DNA from: Candidatus Zixiibacteriota bacterium
Lineage (GTDB): Bacteria; Zixibacteria; MSB-5A5; GN15; FEB-12
NCBI GenBank assembly: GCA_034003725.1
Contig: JAVEYB010000018.1
Span: forward strand, 1 to 49,076
Length of the DNA: 49,076 nt
Direction: 5' to 3'
Translations under genes and position numbers: made by a program
Part shown: positions 34,355 to 43,700 of the stretch, in pieces
Layout of the letters: each line of letters begins with the position of its first letter
How positions within the stretch are numbered: position 1 is the stretch's first letter
Notes under the pieces: model-generated
What the model was told of the DNA's origin: nothing
Databases searched by the model: none
What the model saw: only the letters and a program-made list of their open reading frames with translations

Positions 34355-34716
34355 CGCTGACGGCGATTCCACGACCGGCGTTTTTCTGCTTGTATCCGTC
34401 CGATTTATTCCGTATTGATTTTACATCTGAGTCTTGTCGGTCTCGACGATTTCTCATCATTGATGACGGTCTCCCTCGAATCACAGCACGACAGCGGGTA
34501 AAGACTCTCACATCCGTTGTAGACTGGTGCGCCGAGAGCGCCAATACGAATCCGCAACGGTAGTGCAATACGTACTGTGAGAATCCGACCGGTACGCAGG
34601 CAGTCGGCGGTTTTGCAGGGGCGTAGTAAGCCCGATGGAAGTCCGAGCCGAGCCTGTGAACGGGCCGATAGCTTGATTCATCAGTGGCATGGGGATTTCA
34701 CGGTCAGGAGGGTTGT
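34355..34716. other. Gene-free stretch between two lipoprotein genes
   Basis: About 360 bp with no credible coding frame and no clear terminator or riboswitch. It should hold the end of the upstream transcript and the promoter of the DUF1565-like lipoprotein; no convincing promoter boxes were found. Confidence 0.4.
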
Positions 34717-35832
34717 ATGAGAGGCAGACGAAGGTTGGCGGCGATCGGGTTGGTGACGCTTGCGCTGGCGGTTGCCGGGGCATGGCTTGCCGGGTGTAGT
34801 GACGACGACGACAAAGTGTCCGGTCCAAGCGGAGAGCCGGAACCGGTCTATGACCTGTATGTCGACGTGACAACCGGCAGCGACGGCTACAGCGGTAGCC
34901 GAGATTCGTGCTTCAAGACTATTACACACGCGTTGTCGGTGGCGCAGCCCGGCGATTCGATCAAGGTGCGTCCGGGCACGTACAATGCCGCGTCCGGCGA
35001 GACCTTCCCGATCACCATCCCGGACAGTATCACCCTGATCGGCGACGTAGTCAACCGCGGCGTCGGAGACGATACCGTGCGGATCGACGGGGTCGGCGAC
35101 TATGACGGTACAAACTGGGCGACGCTGGTAGCCGGGGACAGTTCGGTGATCACGGGGTTCTTTATCCGTCAGCCGAGCACGGCGCTGACGCGCTATGGAA
35201 TTGTCAGCGAGGACGCAACGTGCACTGTAATCGCCAACACGTTCCGCAGCGAGTACGGCTGCATTCGATTGCTCGGCAGCGGCGACCCCGTTATCAGCGA
35301 CAACACGCTGTCATCGAGCTACTATGGAGTATACAGTAACTGCACGGGGGTAGCGCTGATCCGCGATAATGAGTTCATTGATGGCTCATATATCGAGAAC
35401 GTCACAGGTGACGCAAACATCATCCACAATGCGTTTTCGGGCAATGCGCATCGGGCGATCTCGTCCAACAATCATTCAGCCTTTATCGATAGCAATGTGA
35501 TCGTCGGTTCTTACGTATACGCGGCGTTACGGTTAATGTCGGGGGCGACTCCGACTGTCCGGAATACCTCGATTACGGCGAACGCCGGGTACTGCGTGCA
35601 GATTCTCGGGAACGCCAATCCCGACCTGGGAACGGCGGGTGAGCCGGGCGGGAACACGTTTGCCGCGGGGGGCGGACCATGCGTGTATTCGGAGTCGGTG
35701 GCGATGGTCAGCGCGCTGGGCAACACCTGGCCGAATATGCCCCCTGTCTGCGGGACGGATATCGAGGTGTCAGGTGCCGGAAGCGTGGCGTTCGGGCCGG
35801 GGGCTGCGGACACATGCGAGGCGCCAAAATAA
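34717..35832 (+). CDS. Lipoprotein with DUF1565/right-handed beta-helix fold
   Basis: 371 residues. A basic signal sequence (MRGRRRLAAIGLVTLALAVA) is followed by the lipobox WLAGC, a cysteine at residue 27 and an acidic Asp-rich linker. The mature part opens with the DUF1565 pattern DLYVDVTTGSDGYSGSRDS, FKTITHALSVAQPGDSIKVR and PGTY. It continues as parallel beta-helix turns (VIANTFRSEYGCIRLLGSGD, PVISDNTLSSSYYGVYSNC and others). The fold suggests surface carbohydrate binding or hydrolysis, but no catalytic residues can be assigned. The start at 34717 has AGGAGG four bases upstream; a frame from 34684 adds residues before the signal peptide and is rejected. Confidence 0.9.
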   Translation: MRGRRRLAAIGLVTLALAVAGAWLAGCSDDDDKVSGPSGEPEPVYDLYVDVTTGSDGYSGSRDSCFKTITHALSVAQPGDSIKVRPGTYNAASGETFPITIPDSITLIGDVVNRGVGDDTVRIDGVGDYDGTNWATLVAGDSSVITGFFIRQPSTALTRYGIVSEDATCTVIANTFRSEYGCIRLLGSGDPVISDNTLSSSYYGVYSNCTGVALIRDNEFIDGSYIENVTGDANIIHNAFSGNAHRAISSNNHSAFIDSNVIVGSYVYAALRLMSGATPTVRNTSITANAGYCVQILGNANPDLGTAGEPGGNTFAAGGGPCVYSESVAMVSALGNTWPNMPPVCGTDIEVSGAGSVAFGPGAADTCEAPK

Positions 35833-35904
35833 CGCGCGTGGATTGAGTGCATCGGTGCAGGCCGCGAGCAGCGCGGGCGCCGTGGCTGGATCGACGGCCG
35901 GGGA

Positions 35905-36888
35905 TTAGACCTCGAGCAGACCGGTCGGCCCCATCAGTTCGACGAATGAACGAAGGAGCCGCTCATCGTAGGCGCCCTTGAGAGAGAACAGGATCTTCAT
36001 GGCCGGGAAGGTATCCATGGCGCGCTGATATACTCTCTCGGTCGTCATCGCGTCGAAGGAATCGGTGATGGCGACGATCTTGGAGTACAGGTGCATCTCG
36101 CCCAGCGACAGCCCATGGGGATAGCCGCGGCGATCGCCGCGTTCATGGTGCTGCAGGACGGGATAATATGACGCATCGGACATCATATCCGACTCGGACA
36201 GGATTTCCACGCCCCACTGCGGGTGTTTTTTCATTATTTCGAATTCGATCGGATTCAGGGTCGACCGCTTATTGAGTATTCGGTCGGATATCTTGGACTT
36301 GCCGATATCGTGCAGCAGCGAGCCCATGCCGAGTTCGTTCAAGAACTCCTCGTCCTTGAAGCCGAGTTGCTGGGCCAGGGCGATCGAAAACGTGCAGACG
36401 TTGACCGAATGGGTGTACGTGTAGTAGTCGAACGACGTGATTCTCAGCAGATTGAGAAAGGCGTCGCGACCCTTGAGAATGTACTCGACCGTATGGGTAA
36501 CGAGGTCTTTTGATCGGCGAACGTTTTCCCCGTAGGTCGGGTTGGACAGAACTTCCTTGACCAGATTGGTCGAGGTATCGTACAGGATACCGGCTTTTTT
36601 GTCTTCCTGCACCGAGGGATCGCGGAGGATCTTCTCGAGGTTCTGCTCGATGTAGTGCTGGTAGTTGCTTCGATTGGCGCTGGTTATGAAGAGTCGGTCG
36701 ACGCGGTTTTCGAGCAGGTTACGTCGGGTCCGCTCGGTGAAGGGCAGGTTGGCGGACCGGTACAGGACGAGGCGGTTGTTCACCAGCAGGTACAGGTCAA
36801 AATCGAGGACCGAATCGACCCGGAGCGAGTCCAGGTAGATCGGCATGAATTTCTGTTCGGTGCGGTTTTTGATAGCCGTTGATGCCAT
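35905..36888 (-). CDS. HD-GYP domain protein, probable cyclic-di-GMP phosphodiesterase
   Basis: 327 residues, soluble. Residues 1-125 form an N-terminal regulatory region without a recognisable receiver domain. The HD-GYP domain follows (about 140-327): H160 in YTYTHSVNV, HDIGK with H193-D194, H222 in KKHPQWGVEIL, and HHERGDRRGYP at 247-257. The glycine after the motif aspartate (usually DGxGYP) is arginine here, so partner binding or activity may differ. Enzymes of this family hydrolyse c-di-GMP and control motility or surface life; motAB lies 9 kb away. Start chosen at 36888 rather than 36948 because GGGGAT precedes it and conserved sequence begins there. Confidence 0.92.
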   Translation of the reverse strand: MASTAIKNRTEQKFMPIYLDSLRVDSVLDFDLYLLVNNRLVLYRSANLPFTERTRRNLLENRVDRLFITSANRSNYQHYIEQNLEKILRDPSVQEDKKAGILYDTSTNLVKEVLSNPTYGENVRRSKDLVTHTVEYILKGRDAFLNLLRITSFDYYTYTHSVNVCTFSIALAQQLGFKDEEFLNELGMGSLLHDIGKSKISDRILNKRSTLNPIEFEIMKKHPQWGVEILSESDMMSDASYYPVLQHHERGDRRGYPHGLSLGEMHLYSKIVAITDSFDAMTTERVYQRAMDTFPAMKILFSLKGAYDERLLRSFVELMGPTGLLEV

Positions 36889-36954
36889 GTCGTATCCCCG
36901 ATAACCGTCTCGCGGGTATCGTTCACTGTATCGGCAGAACAGGCGCAAAGGCTT

Positions 36955-36987
36955 AAAAAAACTCCCGCCCGGGCGACGGGCGGGAGA
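36955..36987 (-). terminator. Intrinsic terminator of the 206-residue unknown gene
   Basis: CTCCCGCCC and GGGCGGGAG form a perfect 9-bp stem around a 7-base loop. On the minus strand it is followed by seven T residues. It separates this gene from the HD-GYP gene downstream. Confidence 0.9.
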
Positions 36988-37025
36988 CGCGGACTGCGTT
37001 CGGAGCCGTGGGAGGGGGGCTTTTT

Positions 37026-37646
37026 TCAGGCTCCCAGATTCTTGACCGACTTGATGACCGACTGGAGGGAAGTCGTTATATCTGAAAGCATCTGGGAATA
37101 TCGTTTCAGTAGTTCCGAGTATTGCCAGCGCATCCGGAAGGCCTCTTCCGGAAAGTCGAAGAGTTCCAGCAGGGTCGCCTTGTATATCTCGTCGATGTAC
37201 CGAATGACGTCGAAAGGATAGTCGCCCAGGTCGGCATCATGTACCTCTCCCCTGCCGATGCGCTCTTTGTACACCTCGACTTTTTCCAGCATAACCGTGC
37301 CGAAGCACCAGGGGGTCATGATGACGCCGAAATTGGAGCCATCCGTATAGAAGCGCCGGATCGATTTGAGCAGCTGGTCGATAATGGCGAGTCGGGCGCG
37401 GTAATAGGCCATGGTTTCGCCCTGAGCGGGAGTGGTCCCGAAGATTTTGGCCTGAATGATATCGCGTTCGGCCAGCGCCCGGTTGTACGTGTTCTCCAGA
37501 AACTGGTAGAAGTCTTCGAAGTAGACTTTCGCGTTTTCGGACAGCGACATGATATAGTGCCCGTACTCGTCGTGGCGGACTCTCGGCTCGGTACCGGTGC
37601 CCAGCCGTTCCTGCGAGAACCCTCGGTGATATTTGGCTTCCAACAT
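37026..37646 (-). CDS. Unknown helical protein, 206 residues
   Basis: I do not recognise a family. From the ATG at 37646 (CAGGAG eight bases upstream) the product is soluble and mainly helical: ENAKVYFEDFYQFLENTYNR, YYRARLAIIDQLLKSIRRFY, FDVIRYIDEIYKATLLELFD, and a C-terminal amphipathic stretch SQMLSDITTSLQSVIKSVKN. There is no signal peptide or membrane helix. An in-frame extension to 37730 lacks a ribosome site and is rejected. It has its own strong terminator. It lies between an HD-GYP gene and a beta-propeller lipoprotein, which gives no clue to function. Confidence 0.75.
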   Translation of the reverse strand: MLEAKYHRGFSQERLGTGTEPRVRHDEYGHYIMSLSENAKVYFEDFYQFLENTYNRALAERDIIQAKIFGTTPAQGETMAYYRARLAIIDQLLKSIRRFYTDGSNFGVIMTPWCFGTVMLEKVEVYKERIGRGEVHDADLGDYPFDVIRYIDEIYKATLLELFDFPEEAFRMRWQYSELLKRYSQMLSDITTSLQSVIKSVKNLGA

Positions 37647-37914
37647 TCCTGCCACTCCTGTCAGTTTGCTATCGCTGCAGGGTCCAACTGCATACGCTGT
37701 GCCGTGACGGACAGCAGCGGCGTTCGACACCGGGGTAATTGGCTAAGACGCGATTGGACAACAACTTAAGCCGAGACAACCAGCTTGTGCGGGCCCGGCG
37801 ACTGACCGCCGAAATGCGCAAGCAAATGCGCCCGTCGGCAGATTCATCGCAGGGTAGCTCATGATCGTAAGACGGCTGCGGATCCCGGACCAGCGACTAT
37901 AAAGTCGCCTTTGG
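37647..37914. other. Gene-free stretch
   Basis: About 270 bp between the unknown helical gene and the terminator of the propeller lipoprotein. It must carry the promoter of the former. No clear boxes, RNA gene or repeat seen. Confidence 0.35.
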
Positions 37915-37916
37915 GC

Positions 37917-37957
37917 AAAAGAAAACGGGCGCCCGAGTCAGGGGCGCCCGCTTCTTT
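37917..37957. terminator. Intrinsic terminator after the propeller lipoprotein gene
   Basis: CGGGCGCCC and GGGCGCCCG form a perfect 9-bp stem around GAGTCAG. On the minus strand a T-rich run (TTTTCTTTTG) follows; on the plus strand CTTCTTT follows. It mainly serves the minus-strand lipoprotein gene, 28 bp away. Confidence 0.85.
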
Positions 37958-37984
37958 AATGATGATGGCTTGCAGTCAGCTTGA

Positions 37985-39079
37985 TCACCAAACCCAGTCG
38001 GCGATAAACACGTTGGTCTCTCCGGGAGTGCTGTTGTCGCGGTTGGAGGCAAACACCAGTTTCGTGCCATCGTGGGAGAACATTGGAAACCCATCGAACG
38101 TGTCGTTGTAGGTGACCTGCTCTATTTCGCGGGTGTCCAGGTTGATGAGGAACAGGTCGAACTCGCGACCGCTCTCGGAATGAACGTTGGAGCAGAAAAT
38201 CACGTGTTTCTGATCGGGATGAAAATACGGGGCGAAATTGGCGGCCCCGTTATCGGTCAGCTGAATCGGCTGCCGTTCTTCGAGGTTCATGATGTATATC
38301 TCGAGCTTGCTTGGCCGGATCAGGCCATCCGCCAGAAGCGCCTTGTAATCTTCCAACTCTTCCCCGTCCGGCCGGGAGGCGCGCCAGACAATCCATTTCC
38401 CGTCGTACGAGAAAAACGCGCCCCCGTCGTAGCCCGGCATATCGGTAATCTGCTCGACACCGGAACCATCGGGATTCATCGTATATAACTCCAGGTCACC
38501 GGAACGCACCGAGGTAAACAGAATCTTGTCTCCCTGCGGCGAATAGACTGCTTCGGCGTCGTAACCCGGGGTATCGGTCAGCCGGACAAGATTGGAGCCG
38601 TCCGAGTCGGCCTTGAAAATGTCGTAGGTATCATAGAGCGGCCAGACATAGCCTCGCGACATATCCGGTTTGGGAGGGCACTCGTCGCCACCCAGATGAG
38701 TCGAGGCGTAGATGATTGAATTGCCGTCGGGTGAAATGAATGAGCATGTCGTGACCCCCTTGCCGGTCGAGACCATGCGCTTGTTGGAGCCATCGACATT
38801 CATCCGAAAGATCTGGTCGCACTGCATGGTGTCGACCATCGCCTGGAAAATCAGTTCGTCGGCGTTGTAACTGAAGTACGCTTCGGCATTCTGGCCGCCG
38901 AACGTCAACTGCCGGACATTCGTTAGGTGTTTCTCGCCTTCAAATATAGTTGCCATGACAGGTGTGGCGGCGGGGGTGTCCGCTTTTTTCGCCTGTTCGG
39001 CTTTTTGGCTGCAGCCTGTGACGAGCAGCAGAATAATCGCAAGAACATACGTGTTGTACAAAGTGCTTATTCTCCTCAT
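37985..39079 (-). CDS. TolB-like (PD40) beta-propeller lipoprotein
   Basis: 364 residues from the ATG at 39079. The signal sequence (TYVLAIILLLVTGC) carries a lipobox with the cysteine near residue 23. The mature part holds about six WD40-like PD40 blades with typical cores: FSYNADELIFQA, ISPDGNSIIYAS, YSPQGDKILFTS, FSYDGKWIVWRA, FHPDQKHVIFCS and FSHDGTKLVFAS. Most are followed by an IFRMNVDGSN-type strand. Such propellers are periplasmic or surface binding platforms. An AGGAG inside the first codons could instead serve a TTG start at 39061; either start keeps the lipobox. It is divergent from the HNH gene. Confidence 0.9.
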   Translation of the reverse strand: MRRISTLYNTYVLAIILLLVTGCSQKAEQAKKADTPAATPVMATIFEGEKHLTNVRQLTFGGQNAEAYFSYNADELIFQAMVDTMQCDQIFRMNVDGSNKRMVSTGKGVTTCSFISPDGNSIIYASTHLGGDECPPKPDMSRGYVWPLYDTYDIFKADSDGSNLVRLTDTPGYDAEAVYSPQGDKILFTSVRSGDLELYTMNPDGSGVEQITDMPGYDGGAFFSYDGKWIVWRASRPDGEELEDYKALLADGLIRPSKLEIYIMNLEERQPIQLTDNGAANFAPYFHPDQKHVIFCSNVHSESGREFDLFLINLDTREIEQVTYNDTFDGFPMFSHDGTKLVFASNRDNSTPGETNVFIADWVW

Positions 39080-39102
39080 TCTGATTTTCAGACATAAGCC
39101 GC

Positions 39103-39131
39103 TTGGTCTCACAATCGGATTATAGTAATTT
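39103..39131 (+). promoter_or_regulatory. Possible promoter of the HNH nuclease gene
   Basis: TTGGTC (39103-39108), 17 nt, TAATTT (39126-39131). A weak match, strengthened by the palindrome that begins right after it. Confidence 0.3.
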
Positions 39132-39134
39132 CTT

Positions 39135-39153
39135 ATTCGAGGTCAACTCGAAT
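39135..39153. promoter_or_regulatory. Perfect 7+7 inverted repeat upstream of the HNH gene, operator-like
   Basis: ATTCGAG and CTCGAAT flank GTCAA. The palindrome overlaps the expected transcription start of the HNH gene. It resembles a repressor or controller-protein operator, but no regulator gene is adjacent. It could also form a small leader hairpin. Confidence 0.45.
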
Positions 39154-39184
39154 CCATCGTGCGGAATCAAGGGGTAGGAACGAT

Positions 39185-39868
39185 ATGAAAGATGATATTC
39201 TCACCTATCGTCAGATGTGTGACTCTGAACAGGTGCAGACCCTGCAGCGGGGCATGAACTTCCGGCTGAATCCTGCTTACAGTGTAATTCTGATGTCGCA
39301 GCGCAACAATGCTCCATATAGAGACGAGATTCTGCCAGATGGGATTACAATAATCTATGAAGGACATGATACACCGAAAACGCCTGATGAACCAAGTCCG
39401 AAATCCGTAGACCAGCCCCAATTCACCAAGAACGGAGGGCTAACCCAGAATGGTCGATTCGTCGAAGCAGTACAGCGTTTCAGGAGTGGCGAACCAGCCG
39501 AGATTGTAAAAGTCTACGAAAAAGTACTCTCGGGCGTGTGGTCTTTCAAGGGTCTATTTGAATTGATAGACTATCAGTTTGTGAGTGATGGAATTCGTAA
39601 TGTATTCAAGTTCAGATTGGTCCTTTGTGATCGAGTACCAGAGAACAGGGAGCGTGACTTGCCGGTGAGGAGCAGGATTATTCCATCAAATGTAAAGATG
39701 GAGGTCTGGAAGCGCGACGGAGGAAAGTGTGTCATATGTGGAGCGACGGACGAATTGCATTTTGATCACGAAATACCCTTTTCGAAAGGCGGTACGAGTA
39801 TTACAGCGGCGAACGTGCGCATTCTTTGTGCCCGCCACAATCTCAAGAAGAGCAGTCGCATAGAATAG
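39185..39868 (+). CDS. HNH endonuclease with probable SRA-like (modified-base reader) domain
   Basis: 227 residues. The C-terminal HNH/zinc module is clear: C182 and C185 (CVICG), D194-H195 in LHFDHEIPFSKGG, N210, then C215 and H218. The first about 150 residues show the order of motifs seen in SRA/YDG domains: AYSVILMS, an ITIIYEGHD strand (where SRA has YTGxGG), an L/N-rich segment, VKVYEKV, SFKGLFELIDY (YDGLYxVxxY in SRA) and FKFRLV. SRA-HNH proteins cut DNA with modified cytosines, so this is a candidate stand-alone modification-dependent restriction enzyme. The SRA assignment is by motif only. AGGAA precedes the ATG. Codon and base use are visibly more AT-rich than neighbours, suggesting transfer. 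Confidence 0.85.
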   Translation: MKDDILTYRQMCDSEQVQTLQRGMNFRLNPAYSVILMSQRNNAPYRDEILPDGITIIYEGHDTPKTPDEPSPKSVDQPQFTKNGGLTQNGRFVEAVQRFRSGEPAEIVKVYEKVLSGVWSFKGLFELIDYQFVSDGIRNVFKFRLVLCDRVPENRERDLPVRSRIIPSNVKMEVWKRDGGKCVICGATDELHFDHEIPFSKGGTSITAANVRILCARHNLKKSSRIE

Positions 39869-40193
39869 CGATAGTCGAGATTTGGAGAATGTTAACTGAA
39901 TACCTGGCAGTCGGTAAAGTAATCGGCTTACATGGCACATATCCCGCCAATTTGAACTCAGCAAGGTGCGGTAGTAGGGTTAAATATCGTCGACCAGAGG
40001 GAAGTCGCTCTATCGGATCTCGGATAGCCCTGCTGTGATGAATCCGAGTGAATCCTTGAATCTCCGCCCCTTTATCCGCCTCAACATCGTCACCACCACC
40101 CTTATCCTACTGCTTAGGATCCGCATACAAGATCGCATCTGGAAGTTCTACCCATCTGCTTCGGTCACAAGGTATGTCTCGGCGGATGAAGCA
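39869..40193. other. Gene-free stretch downstream of the HNH gene
   Basis: About 325 bp, AT-richer near the HNH end. No credible frame on either strand, no terminator hairpin with a T run, and no repeat matching the other side of the HNH gene. It may be part of the acquired segment. Confidence 0.4.
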
Positions 40194-40679
40194 TCACCGG
40201 TCAAAGGCGGGGCTGTAGCCGAGCAACCGACGGATATAGGCAAGTTGCCCGAGATGAACGGCTTCGTGTGTCAGCAGGAACGCAATGGTCCCACGGAGAT
40301 TTTTCTCCTGCCCGGGCCCTTCGAACGGAGCCGCACTCAACAGGAGTTCCTCGGTGGCGCGTTCCAGCAGGGCCGGAAGGCGGTCGGCAATTGCTTTCCA
40401 CTCTACGAGTATTTCGGAGAGCACGGGATACGCGCTGTTCTCGAGAACAGGCTTACCCTGGTCGTAGATATCTCCCCAGGGCGTCTCCATCTGCTCGCCC
40501 AGCATGCGCACGATGGCAAAGCGAATCGAGGTGATATGACCGACGATGAAATTGATCGAGTTCGCCTTGTTCACCGGCCGTACGAATTGATCTTCCTCCT
40601 GCACGCCTTTGATCGTCATTTCGAGAATCCGGTGGTGCAGGGCGTACAGATCGGCCATGCTTTTGATGCTGGGATGCAT
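40194..40679 (-). CDS. DinB-family (DUF664-like) putative metalloenzyme
   Basis: 161 residues, four-helix-bundle DinB fold. The three metal-binding histidines are H48 (IVGHITSIR) and H138 and H142 (LLTHEAVHLGQLAYIRRLLG). Relatives include thiol-dependent S-transferases such as bacillithiol transferases, and proteins of unknown role induced by DNA damage. The reaction here is not known. AGGAGG stands 5 bp before the ATG, an ideal ribosome site. It is downstream of mfd by 63 bp in the same direction, so both may share a transcript. Confidence 0.9.
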   Translation of the reverse strand: MHPSIKSMADLYALHHRILEMTIKGVQEEDQFVRPVNKANSINFIVGHITSIRFAIVRMLGEQMETPWGDIYDQGKPVLENSAYPVLSEILVEWKAIADRLPALLERATEELLLSAAPFEGPGQEKNLRGTIAFLLTHEAVHLGQLAYIRRLLGYSPAFDR

Positions 40680-40742
40680 AATTTCCTCCTGGGTTTGATC
40701 ACGTGAAGTACAGCCTAAACGTCACAACAGTCGAGCAGGTTC

Positions 40743-43700
40743 CTATATTGCCTTGCTCAGGACGCCGCGCAGGTAGCCGAGTCGCTGGAGGTGGTTTATC
40801 TGACCGAGGTCAAGGGTGATTCGCGGGTGACCAAGCATGGAGAACTCCATCGGCTGGTCGGTAGCCTTGCGCAGGGACTCGACCTCGGCGCGACTGAGTC
40901 GGTGCTGCTCTTCATAGAACAAGTTGACCCGTCCGGCGCGCATGGTCACTTTTTCGAGTCCCATCATGGACGCGCAGATCTTGACGCCTGCGGCATCGAA
41001 GAGGTTCACCGCCGACGGTGGTAGTTTGCCGAAGCGGTCGGTGATTTCATCGCGAAGACGCTCGAGTTCGTCGAGGTTGCGGCAATCCGCGACCCGTCGA
41101 TAAATATCGACTTTCTGCTGGTTGTCATTGACGTAGTTCCCGGGGAGGAAGAGCTCGACATCGAGTTCAATGCGGGTTTCGGGGAGGCGCTGCAGAGGTT
41201 GTCCGCGGAGCTCGGCGACCGCTTCTTCGAGCAGTCGGTTGTACAGGTCGTATCCGACCTCTTCGATGAATCCCGACTGTCGTGCCCCGAGAATAGTCCC
41301 GGCGCCGCGGATTTCCAGATCGCGCATGGCCAGGGCGAATCCGGCGCCGAGATCCGAGTGCGCCTCGAGCGCACGAAGCCGCTTGATGGCGTCGGCGTTC
41401 ATCAACCGTGTCGGCGGTGTCATCAGGTATGCATAGGCGCGCCGCGATGATCGTCCTACCCGGCCCCGTATCTGGTACAGTTGCGCCAGTCCAAAGCGGT
41501 CGGCGCGGTTTATGATAATCGTATTGGCTGAGGGGATGTCGAGACCTGACTCGATGATGGACGTACAGATCAGCACGTCATATCGCTTAGCCATAAACCC
41601 GAGCATGATACCCTCGAGCGATTTCTCGTGCATCTGGCCGTGAGCGACGGCAAACTGGACCTGGGGCAGCAGTTTTTTGAGATAGCGGTGCATCGCTTCG
41701 ATCGTCTGGACCCGATTGTGAACGAAAAACACCTGTCCCCCCCGGTCGATTTCGCGGAGGATACCGGTGGCAATGACGGCCGGGTCGAATTCGACAATCT
41801 CCGTGATGATCGGCAGGCGGTCTTTGGGCGAGGTATTGATGATCGACATATCCCTCGCTCCCATCAAAGACATCTGCAGTGTGCGCGGGATCGGGGTGGC
41901 CGTCATGGCAATCGTGTCAACACTCGCCTTGAGCCGTCGCAGCTTTTCTTTGTGCCGAACACCGAATCGGTGCTCTTCATCGATGATCAGCAGCCCCAGA
42001 TCCCTGAAATGAACGTCGGCCGACAGCAGTCGGTGAGTGCCGATGACGAGATCAACGGTCCCGGCAGCGAGACCATCGACTGTTGCAAGCTGCTCGGCGC
42101 GGGTGCGAAAGCGCGAAAGGACTTCGGTGCGTACCGGGAACTCGGCCAGACGTTCGCGAAAGGTCGCGTAATGCTGTTGGGCGAGAATAGTCGTGGGTAC
42201 CAGCACGGCAACCTGTTTGCCGGCATCGACGGCTTTGAATGCCGCCCGGACGGCGACTTCGGTCTTTCCGTAGCCGACATCGCCGCAAATCAGGCGGTCG
42301 GTCGGCTGATCTTTTTCCATGTCGCGTTTGACGTCGGCGATCGCCCTTGTCTGGTCACGTGTTTCCTCGAACGGGAACGACGCCTCGAGTTGTTTGAGCC
42401 AGGTGGTATCGGGACCGAATGCGAACCCGGGCTGTGACTTTCGCTCGGCGTACAGCTTAATGAGGTCGGCGGCCATATCGGCGACCGCCTTTTTGGTCCG
42501 GGCTTTCAGTTTATCCCAACCCGGCCCGCCGAGTCGTGTCAGCGCCGGTGCGCTGTCCTTTCCCGCGTATTTTGACACACGGTTGAATTCCTCGATCGGG
42601 ACGTACAGCTTGTCCTGTTCCGCGTACTGCAGCAGCAGGCAATCCCGGTTCCGACCATCCACTGTCAGCGTTTCCAGTTTGATATAACGGGCGATGCCGT
42701 GATCGGTGTGAACGACATAATCACCGTGGTTCAGGGACGAATAGTCGGCGATCGCCACGCCTTCTTTGAACTTTTTGCGACGGACGCGGCGGTGATAGCG
42801 ACTGAAAATCTGGTGGTCGGTAAGGATTGCATAACCGTCGCTCGGGCAGACAAACCCGCCTTTGAGGTCAGCGACTTCGATCGGGGGACGGGTATCGAGC
42901 TTGGCTTTCTCGGCGATCAACTCGTCGAGCCGGGCGGCCTGTCCCTCGGAATCGGTGGCGATGAAATAGGTGATGCCGGCCGATTCGTACTCACGGATGG
43001 TCTCACCGAGCAGGTCCAACCGGGAGCCGAGCGCCGGATGCTCGCGGCAGTCGAAGCTGACAATCTCGCCGCGTCCCCCCTTGAAGGGAACGCGGTCAAT
43101 CTGTCGAAATTGATCGAGGCGGTCAAACAGCAGACTCCGCGTCACATAATACTGGTCCGGATCGGGGAGCCGCTGCAGACGGCCGGCGAGGCGCTCACGC
43201 AGCGAGCCTGCCTCTGCAAGGATGGAGTCAGCTTCCTCGCCGATTGTTCCGTGGCCGTCGAAGATCACCACCGTATCCCGGGGGAGATAGTCGGACAAGC
43301 GCCCTTGCGGGATGCCGAAAAGCAGGGCCAGCCATTCCAGTCCGGGCAGTTCGGGATCATTGACGTAGCGTCGACGGATATAATCCCCGTCGTCTTCGGG
43401 CATCTCGGCGAGATACTGCTCGAGGGTCTCCTGCGTGATGGGGATTTCACGTCGAGGCAGGAGGGTGATGCGCTTTTGAGAATCGACAGTGCGCTGGGTG
43501 CCGACGTCAAAATGTCGAATGGTTTCGATCTCGTCGCCGAAAAACTCTATTCTGACAGGCGCCTCGGCGCCGGGAGTGAAAAAATCCACCAACCCACCGC
43601 GACGTGCGAAATCGCCGACTTCTTCAACCAGGGGTACACGATGAAACCCCAGCGATACCAGCTTGTCGACCAGGCTATCGATGTCCTGCTCGTCGCCAGC

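Noticed and set aside
34355-34716. Riboswitch or c-di-GMP aptamer upstream of the DUF1565 lipoprotein
   Set aside because: Some short pairing segments exist, but none of the conserved aptamer cores I know could be laid on the sequence.
39826-40038. Short frame after the HNH gene as an antitoxin or immunity gene
   Set aside because: It overlaps the end of the nuclease in another frame, has no ribosome site and no recognisable fold.
39185-40193. Insertion sequence or genomic island around the HNH gene
   Set aside because: No transposase, terminal inverted repeats or target duplication are visible; only the base composition differs.
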